From Alphaproteobacteria bacterium (GTDB lineage Bacteria > Pseudomonadota > Alphaproteobacteria > UBA8366): 19,962 nt of DNA. Location of the stretch: positions 1-19,962 of the forward strand of contig JAOTYV010000056.1 in NCBI GenBank assembly GCA_029861675.1, in the 5' to 3' direction. Positions 14,979 through 19,962 of the stretch are shown piece after piece; within the stretch, counting starts at the first letter, position 1, and the number at the start of each line of letters is the position of its first letter. The notes beneath the pieces are model-generated. The model worked only from the letters and a program-made list of their open reading frames with translations, made no database searches and was not told the DNA's origin. The position numbers and the translations under genes are program-made.

Positions 14979-16046
14979 TCATCCCCGGTCGATCAGCCCA
15001 CACGCGATTTCCGCGAGTTCACGGCACGAATCCCGGCGTTTCAACGCGTCGGGGCTCGGCGCGTTACCCTGCAGACCGCGGAAATAGACGCCCTGGATGA
15101 TCGCCGCGAGCCGGAACATGGACAGCACCAGATAGAAATTCCAGTTGGCAATGCCGTCGCGACCGGTGCGCGCGCAATATTGCGCCACGTAATCGGCTTC
15201 GGCCGGAATGCCGGTGGCCGCGTAATCGATGTCGATGATGTCGCCGCGCCGCTCGTCCGGATAATGATAGGGCAGGCAATTATAGGCGAGATCGGACAGC
15301 GGATTGCCGAGCGTGCCGAGCTCCCAGTCGACCACCGAGAGCACCCGCGGTTCGGTCGGATGGAAAATGATGTTTTCCAGGCGGAAGTCGCCATGGGCGA
15401 TGGTGGTGATGGAATCGTCCGGGATATTTTCCGGCAGCCAGCTCATCAACCGGTCCATCACCGGTAGATCCTCGGTCTTGGATGAGTCGTACTGCTGCGA
15501 CCAGCGGCGCACCTGACGCGCGATGTAGCCGCCGACGCGGCCATAATCGGACAGGCCGACGGCGGCGTAATCGACCCGGTGCAACCGCGCCAACGCGTCG
15601 TTCATCGCATCGTAGATCGCGGCGCGCTCCGCCGGCGGCAAATCGGGCAGTGACAGGTTACGGAAGACCCGGCCGTCGACGAATTCCATGATGTAGAAGG
15701 CCTGGCCGATCACCGTCTCGTCCTCGCACAGCGCATAGGCCTTGGCCACCGGCACGTCGGTCTCCGCCAGCGCCGAGATCACCTTGAACTCCCGGTCGAC
15801 CGCATGCGCCGACGGCAACAGCTTGCCCGGCGGTTTCTTGCGCAGGACATACCGCTTGCCCGCGCCATCGGTCAGCATGAAGGTCGGATTCGACATGCCG
15901 CCATGGAATTGGCCGGTCGATATCGGCGGCGTGAAACCGTCGACATGGTCGGTCATATAGCGCGCCAGCGCCGCCTCGTCGAAACGGTGGGCGTCGAGCA
16001 CTCCCATGACCTGATCGGTCGGGGTAATCGCGGCGATCTCACTCAT
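14979..16046 (-). CDS. APH-fold phosphotransferase, ACAD10/11 kinase domain / LvaA-like
   Basis: A protein-kinase-like fold enzyme of 355 residues. The N-lobe has GGMSNPTFMLT and YVLRKKPPGKLLPSAHAVDREF, with the ATP-binding Lys among residues 70-75 and a conserved Glu87. The catalytic loop is HGDFRLENIIF (His218, Asp220, Asn225) and the metal-binding motif is VVDWELGTLGNPLSDLAY with Asp240. These are the signatures of the kinase half of ACAD10/ACAD11 and of bacterial LvaA, not of antibiotic-resistance enzymes. It would phosphorylate the hydroxyl of a 4-hydroxyacyl-CoA. I prefer the ATG at 16046, giving MSEIAAITP, over the ATG at 16082, because family members usually start near here; both lack a good ribosome site. 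It is convergent with the acyl-CoA dehydrogenase gene and divergent from the FAH-family gene. Confidence 0.91.
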   Translation of the reverse strand: MSEIAAITPTDQVMGVLDAHRFDEAALARYMTDHVDGFTPPISTGQFHGGMSNPTFMLTDGAGKRYVLRKKPPGKLLPSAHAVDREFKVISALAETDVPVAKAYALCEDETVIGQAFYIMEFVDGRVFRNLSLPDLPPAERAAIYDAMNDALARLHRVDYAAVGLSDYGRVGGYIARQVRRWSQQYDSSKTEDLPVMDRLMSWLPENIPDDSITTIAHGDFRLENIIFHPTEPRVLSVVDWELGTLGNPLSDLAYNCLPYHYPDERRGDIIDIDYAATGIPAEADYVAQYCARTGRDGIANWNFYLVLSMFRLAAIIQGVYFRGLQGNAPSPDALKRRDSCRELAEIACGLIDRG

Positions 16047-16111
16047 GGACCAGAAGATAGGATCGTTACGTCCGAATGCCAATTGCCGCGCCGCGCAAAA
16101 GTCAGCCCGTG

Positions 16112-16139
16112 TTGGCCGGCGAAGTCTTTATGCTAGGCT
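16112..16139 (+). promoter_or_regulatory. Candidate promoter TTGGCC-N16-TAGGCT for the FAH-family operon
   Basis: TTGGCC at 16112-16117 and TAGGCT at 16134-16139 are separated by 16 bases and sit about 75 bases before the FAH start. Transcription would begin near 16146, just ahead of the hairpin at 16155-16172. The match is moderate. Confidence 0.4.
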
Positions 16140-16154
16140 TCACGCCGATTACCC

Positions 16155-16172
16155 GGGTATCCTGCGATACCC
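16155..16172. promoter_or_regulatory. Perfect inverted repeat GGGTATC-CTGC-GATACCC in the FAH leader
   Basis: Seven-base arms with a four-base loop end 40 bases before the FAH start. It overlaps a separate ACCCGGGT palindrome at 16151-16158. It could be a 5'-end mRNA hairpin or an operator placed just downstream of the candidate promoter. Confidence 0.5.
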
Positions 16173-16212
16173 AAGGCGGCACATAACAAAGAAACAAGGA
16201 AAGAAAACGGGC

Positions 16213-17067
16213 ATGAAACTCGTCAGTTACCGCGACAAGGACGGCGACACCTTCGGCACCATGGTTGGCGACGGAATCTTCAATATCGGCCGTTCGGCGG
16301 AGATCCGCTGTTCGACCCTGCGCGAGGCGCTCGAGGCGGGCGCGCTCGACGCCATCCGCGAACTGGTCCTGACGCGGGAGGCATACACGCCCGTTGAAGA
16401 CGTCACCTTCCTGCCGGTTATCCCCGATCCGGACAAGATCATTTGCGTCGGCTTGAATTACGCGACCCATGTCGCCGAAGGGGGCCGCGAGCCGCCGGAA
16501 TATCCGATGCTGTTTCCCCGCTATGCCAACACCCAGGTCGGCCACGGCGAGGCGCTGACCCGGCCCAAGGCGTCGGAGCGCTTCGACTTCGAGGGCGAGC
16601 TCGCCTTCGTGGTCGGCAAGGCGGCCCGGCATGTCCCGCAATCGGAAGCGCTCGACTATGTCGCCGGATACGCCTGCTACAACGACGGCAGCGTCCGCGA
16701 TTGGCAACGCCACACGAGCCAATTCCTGCCCGGCAAGAATTTCGTCGGCAGCGGCGGTTTCGGTCCCTGGCTGGTCACCAGCGACGAGATCCCCGATCCC
16801 ACGGTGATGACGCTGACGACCCGGCTGAACGGCACGGAGATGCAGCGTGCGACGACCGACGATCTCATCTTCGGCGTGGCCCGTCTGATCGAGTACATCT
16901 CCACATTCACCGAACTGGTGCCGGGCGACGTGGTTGCCACCGGGACGACCGGCGGCGTCGGCGCCTATCGCGAACCGCCGGTCTGGATGAAGGCGGGCGA
17001 TACGGTGGAGGTAGAGATTTCCGGCATTGGCACGCTGCGGAACACGGTGGTCGACGAAGTCGGCTAG
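16213..17067 (+). CDS. Fumarylacetoacetate hydrolase (FAH) family protein
   Basis: An FAH-superfamily enzyme of 284 residues. These enzymes cleave C-C bonds or hydrate, decarboxylate or isomerise 2-keto and beta-diketo acids from aromatic or sugar degradation. An N-terminal small domain (about 1-65) is followed by the catalytic domain starting PDPDKIICVGLNYATHVAE. The metal site is Glu127 and Glu129 in FDFEGELAFVVG, with Asp158 in CYNDGSVRDWQ. KNFVGSGGFGPWLVTSDEI, VATGTTGGVG and the final KAGDTVEVEISGIGTL are all standard. His86 sits in the usual catalytic lid position. The frame is open upstream to 16045, but the family start is MKLVSYRDKDG at 16213, with AAGGAAAG upstream. The dihydroxyphthalate-decarboxylase-like gene follows after 46 bases. 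The exact reaction is unknown; a ring-cleavage-product hydrolase is a reasonable guess from the neighbour. Confidence 0.93.
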   Translation: MKLVSYRDKDGDTFGTMVGDGIFNIGRSAEIRCSTLREALEAGALDAIRELVLTREAYTPVEDVTFLPVIPDPDKIICVGLNYATHVAEGGREPPEYPMLFPRYANTQVGHGEALTRPKASERFDFEGELAFVVGKAARHVPQSEALDYVAGYACYNDGSVRDWQRHTSQFLPGKNFVGSGGFGPWLVTSDEIPDPTVMTLTTRLNGTEMQRATTDDLIFGVARLIEYISTFTELVPGDVVATGTTGGVGAYREPPVWMKAGDTVEVEISGIGTLRNTVVDEVG

Positions 17068-17113
17068 CGGCAAGACGCCTCAAGCCAACAAAAATCTACT
17101 CCGGGAGCGACCG

Positions 17114-18226
17114 ATGGCAAACCGACGCCTGACCTTGGCGATCAGTGGTTACGAGCATGCCCGCGACCTCACCGAAGGCCGGGTACAGCCCGAAGGGATC
17201 GACCTGACCTGCCTGCAGTTCGAGGTGGAACAAATCTTCTTTCGATTCACCAAATACCGCGAGTGGGATGTTTCCGAACTCTCGATGGGCAAGTACGTCG
17301 CCCTGATGGCGGAGGACAATCCCGATCTCACCGCAATACCGGTATTTCCTTCCAGGGTGTTTCGCCAATCCTCGATCTATGTGGTCAAGGACAGCCCATT
17401 GAGGACCGCCGAAGATTTGCGGGGAAAGCGGATCGGCGTTCCGGAATGGGCACAGACCGCGGCTATTTACACCCGCGGATGGCTGACCCATCAGATCGGC
17501 ATCCCGCTGCAGGATATCGACTGGGTGCAAGCGGGGGTAAATCAGGCGGGGCGGCGCGAAAAAGTGGAACTCCACCTGCCCGACGGCGTGCGATACACCG
17601 CGGTGCCGGAGCGTAGCCTCACCGAAATGCTGCTCGCCGGCGATCTCGACGCCATCATGACCGCGCATTCCCCGGGCCCGTTCGAAGAGGGCAAGCCGGA
17701 TATCGTGCAGCTTTTCCCCAATTACCGGGAAATCGAGGAGGCCTACTTCCGCGAAACCGGCATCAATCCGATCATGCACGTCATGGCGGTGCGCCGCGCG
17801 GTGCTGGAAGAGGACCCGTGGATCGCGGCGAACCTGCTGTCCGCCTTCGAGCAGGCAAAGCAGAACAGCTACCGCCGCGCCCGCCAATTCACCGCGAGCC
17901 GCCTGCCGCTCCCGTGGAGCGCCGATCTGATGCAACAGGCCTGGGATCAATTCGGCGGCGATCCGTTTCCCTATGGAATCGAAGCAAACCGCCCGACATT
18001 GGAGGCCTACCTGCAATACGCCTATGAACAGGGTGTCAGCCGGCGCCTGGTGAACGTCGAGGAGCTGTTCCCGAAAGAAGTGGCGGCAGCCTCCGAATCT
18101 AGCGGCGGCGCGGACGGTTTCGTTCGGATTACTTGGCCTAACGGGTATTTTCTGGCAGACAAGGCTGATCGTGGCGCGACCGCGACGAAACCAGATGCGA
18201 CCGGAGCTGAGCGGCATGGACGATAG
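17114..18226 (+). CDS. 4,5-dihydroxyphthalate decarboxylase-like / periplasmic-binding-fold protein
   Basis: A 370-residue protein of the group annotated either as 4,5-dihydroxyphthalate decarboxylase (Pht5) or as an ABC substrate-binding protein; the two share the type II binding-protein fold. Typical features are [29 protein letters not shown] at the N-terminus, EIFFR-like [23 protein letters not shown] (50-64), [16 protein letters not shown] (75-90) and [18 protein letters not shown] (102-119). There is no signal peptide, so a cytosolic enzyme is favoured. GGGAG lies six bases before the ATG. The family normally ends shortly after the ELFP motif (about 318-320). Here a low-complexity Ala/Gly/Thr-rich tail of about 47 residues runs on and overlaps the glnS start by 11 bases. 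It probably acts with the FAH-family enzyme in an aromatic or keto-acid pathway, but the substrate is uncertain. Confidence 0.8.
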   Translation: MANRRLTLAISGYEHARDLTEGRVQPEGIDLTCLQFEVEQIFFRFTKYREWDVSELSMGKYVALMAEDNPDLTAIPVFPSRVFRQSSIYVVKDSPLRTAEDLRGKRIGVPEWAQTAAIYTRGWLTHQIGIPLQDIDWVQAGVNQAGRREKVELHLPDGVRYTAVPERSLTEMLLAGDLDAIMTAHSPGPFEEGKPDIVQLFPNYREIEEAYFRETGINPIMHVMAVRRAVLEEDPWIAANLLSAFEQAKQNSYRRARQFTASRLPLPWSADLMQQAWDQFGGDPFPYGIEANRPTLEAYLQYAYEQGVSRRLVNVEELFPKEVAAASESSGGADGFVRITWPNGYFLADKADRGATATKPDATGAERHGR

Positions 18227-19913
18227 GGATACAGGCGTGGAATTGTCCGGCGACGATAGCGTCCATGATTTTATCCGCGACACCATCCGCGAGGATCTGA
18301 CCGCCGGCCGGCATAATGCCGTCGTTACCCGATTCCCGCCGGAACCCAACGGCTACCTGCATATCGGCCATGCCAAGTCGATCTGCCTCAACTTCGGTAT
18401 CGCCCGTGAATTCGACGGTCGCTGCAATCTGCGGTTCGACGACACCAATCCCAGCAAGGAAGAACAGGAATACATCGACGCCATTCAAGCCGATGTACGC
18501 TGGCTCGGTTTCGACTGGGGCGAGCACCTTTACTTCGCATCGGACTACTTCGAGCAGCTCTACGAGTGGGCGCAGCACCTGATCGGCGCGGGCCTCGCCT
18601 ATGTCGACGATCAATCGGCGGAGGAAATTCGCGAACACCGTGGAACCCTGACCGAAGCCGGGCGGGAGAGCCCCTACCGCAACCGCGACGCCGCCGAAAA
18701 TCTCGACCTTTTCGGGCGCATGCGCGCGGGTGAATTCCCGGACGGGACGCGGGTGCTGCGCGCCAAAATCGACATGACGTCCGGCAACATCAATCTCCGG
18801 GATCCCGTGCTCTACCGGATTTCCCATACGGAACATCCGCGCACCGGCACGGATTGGTGCCTCTATCCCACCTATGATTTCGCACATGGCCAGTCGGATA
18901 CGATCGAGGGGGTGACGCATTCCCTCTGCACGCTCGAATTCGCCGATCACCGGCCGCTTTACGATTGGCTGATCGAGAACCTTCCCGTCCCGTCACGGCC
19001 CCGGCAATACGAATTCTCGCGTCTCAACCTCACCCATACGGTGTTGTCGAAACGCCGCTTGATCCAGTTCGTCCAGGACGGCCATGTTGCAGGCTGGGAC
19101 GACCCCCGCATGCCGACAATATCCGGGCTTCGCCGCCGCGGCGTGCCGCCGGAGGCGATCCGCGATTTCATCGCCCGGATCGCCATCACCAAGAACGAAG
19201 GCACGATCGAGATCGCCATGCTGGAGCATTGCATCCGCGAGATGCTGAATCAGTCGGCGGAACGCCGCATGGCCGTGCTCAAACCGCTCAAGCTGGTGAT
19301 CGAGAACTATCCCGAGGGCGAGCGCGAGATGCTCGAGGCGGTCAACAACCCGAACGATCAGGCCTGCGGCACCCGCGAAATTCCGTTTTCGCGCGAGCTC
19401 TATATCGAACAGGACGACTTCATGGAGGATCCGCCGCGCAAATTTTTCCGGCTTGGTCCCGGGCGCGAGGTGCGGCTGCGCTACGCCTATTTCGTCACCT
19501 GCACCGAGGCGATCAAGAACGACGCAGGCGAGATTGTGGAAATCCGCGCCACCTACGATCCGGCGACCCGCGGCGGCGATTCACCGGACGGGCGCAAAGT
19601 GAAGGGAACGATTCACTGGGTCTCGGCGGCCGACGCCATTTCGGCCGAGGTGCGGATGTACGATCATCTATTCGCCAGCCCGGACCCGAGTGCCGGCGAC
19701 GACTTCACCGCGGACCTGAACCCGCAATCGCTGGAAGTGCTGCCGGACTGCAAGTTCGAGCCCAGCATCGCCGGCATCGAAACGGGCAACGCAATACAGT
19801 TCGAGCGGCTCGGCTATTTCTGCCCGGACGCTGAGTCGACCGCGGACAAACCGGTTTTCAACCGTACGCTCGCGCTGCGCGACGGCTGGGCAAAAGCCCA
19901 GCAGAAGAAATAG
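18216..19913 (+). CDS. glnS: Glutaminyl-tRNA synthetase
   Basis: A class I aminoacyl-tRNA synthetase that charges tRNA-Gln with glutamine, 565 residues compared with about 554 in E. coli. The HIGH motif is in [17 protein letters not shown] (His49 to His52). RFDDTNP (about 69-75) and [30 protein letters not shown] are the GlxRS signatures. The KMSKS-like loop is VLSKRRL. The C-terminal half has the beta-barrel anticodon-binding domains ([51 protein letters not shown]). GlnRS rather than GluRS is indicated by this eukaryote-like two-barrel C-terminus. I chose the ATG at 18216, preceded by GGAG nine bases upstream. The ATG at 18195 is in frame but has no ribosome site. The gene overlaps the preceding gene, so it may be transcribed with it, or have its own promoter within that gene's odd tail. 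Confidence 0.97.
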   Translation: MDDRDTGVELSGDDSVHDFIRDTIREDLTAGRHNAVVTRFPPEPNGYLHIGHAKSICLNFGIAREFDGRCNLRFDDTNPSKEEQEYIDAIQADVRWLGFDWGEHLYFASDYFEQLYEWAQHLIGAGLAYVDDQSAEEIREHRGTLTEAGRESPYRNRDAAENLDLFGRMRAGEFPDGTRVLRAKIDMTSGNINLRDPVLYRISHTEHPRTGTDWCLYPTYDFAHGQSDTIEGVTHSLCTLEFADHRPLYDWLIENLPVPSRPRQYEFSRLNLTHTVLSKRRLIQFVQDGHVAGWDDPRMPTISGLRRRGVPPEAIRDFIARIAITKNEGTIEIAMLEHCIREMLNQSAERRMAVLKPLKLVIENYPEGEREMLEAVNNPNDQACGTREIPFSRELYIEQDDFMEDPPRKFFRLGPGREVRLRYAYFVTCTEAIKNDAGEIVEIRATYDPATRGGDSPDGRKVKGTIHWVSAADAISAEVRMYDHLFASPDPSAGDDFTADLNPQSLEVLPDCKFEPSIAGIETGNAIQFERLGYFCPDAESTADKPVFNRTLALRDGWAKAQQKK

Positions 19914-19918
19914 CCGGC

Positions 19919-19962
19919 ATGCCGCAGCAACCCGCCGGCACGCGGATTGCCGTCGATATCGG
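19919..19962 (+). CDS. Start of a probable hydantoinase/oxoprolinase-type gene, cut by window end
   Basis: An ATG five bases after the glnS stop opens a frame of 14 complete codons: MPQQPAGTRIAVDI, then a partial Gly codon. RIAVDIG at the N-terminus is the usual beginning of an ASKHA phosphate-binding loop (xVDIGGT). It is typical of hydantoinase A/5-oxoprolinase proteins, but also of ROK kinases. The catabolic setting makes hydantoinase A slightly more likely. No Shine-Dalgarno other than weak GCCGGC is visible. Too little is present to be sure of the family. Confidence 0.5.
   Translation, partial: MPQQPAGTRIAVDI

Noticed and set aside
13735..16046. Kinase gene as an aminoglycoside-resistance determinant
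   Set aside because: The fold is shared, but the DWELGTLGNPLSDLAY pattern and the adjacent ACAD10/11-type dehydrogenase point to acyl-CoA metabolism.
16045..16212. In-frame 56-codon extension upstream of the FAH-family gene
   Set aside because: The extension is basic, matches no family sequence and covers the candidate promoter and inverted repeat. The standard MKLVSY start at 16213 fits better.

Overview
This is a GC-rich, densely coded stretch of bacterial chromosome. Codon use, short intergenic gaps, and the mix of CaiB/BaiF CoA-transferase, ACAD10/11-type dehydrogenase, mandelate-racemase-like enzyme, CocE hydrolase, solo substrate-binding proteins and a dihydroxyphthalate-decarboxylase-like protein resemble free-living soil or marine Proteobacteria, most likely an alphaproteobacterium. 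That assignment is inference from gene content. No rRNA, tRNA, CRISPR array, insertion sequence or phage gene was seen.

Layout. Positions 1-406 (-) hold the first third of a CaCA-family cation/Ca2+ exchanger, cut by the window edge. After a 335-base non-coding stretch come a CocE/NonD alpha/beta hydrolase (742-2604, +) and an orphan sensor histidine kinase (2714-4177, +). Convergent to the kinase is a leaderless NMT1/THI5-like binding protein (4193-5113, -), divergent from an extended SDR epimerase/dehydratase (5167-6093, +). A two-gene minus-strand unit follows: a NodB/PuuE-like deacetylase (7078-7986) and then a TauD-like Fe(II)/2-oxoglutarate oxygenase (6098-7060). Divergent from it is an overlapping pair on the plus strand, a class III CoA-transferase (8122-9399) and a two-hot-dog acyl-CoA hydratase (9392-10513).

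Positions 10550-12234 (-) hold a secreted family-5 peptide/nickel-type solute-binding protein with a clear intrinsic terminator. Upstream of it is a mandelate-racemase/enolase-superfamily enzyme (12506-13588, -). This is divergent from an acyl-CoA dehydrogenase (13736-14971, +), with a perfect inverted repeat lying between them. The dehydrogenase is convergent with an APH-fold kinase (14979-16046, -). These two match the two halves of the fused eukaryotic ACAD11 protein and the LvaC/LvaA pair that handles 4-hydroxyacyl-CoA. The right end is a plus-strand series: FAH-family hydrolase (16213-17067), 4,5-dihydroxyphthalate-decarboxylase-like protein (17114-18226), glutaminyl-tRNA synthetase (18216-19913) and the first 14 codons of a probable hydantoinase/oxoprolinase-type gene.

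Reading: this is mostly a catabolic neighbourhood for organic acids and their CoA thioesters, with several binding proteins but no permease or ATPase genes. I do not see a clear new defence or mobile system. The points most worth testing are the ACAD/kinase pair, the enolase-superfamily enzyme whose second catalytic lysine is glutamine, the deacetylase/oxygenase pair facing the CoA-transferase/hydratase pair, and the inverted repeats upstream of several genes.
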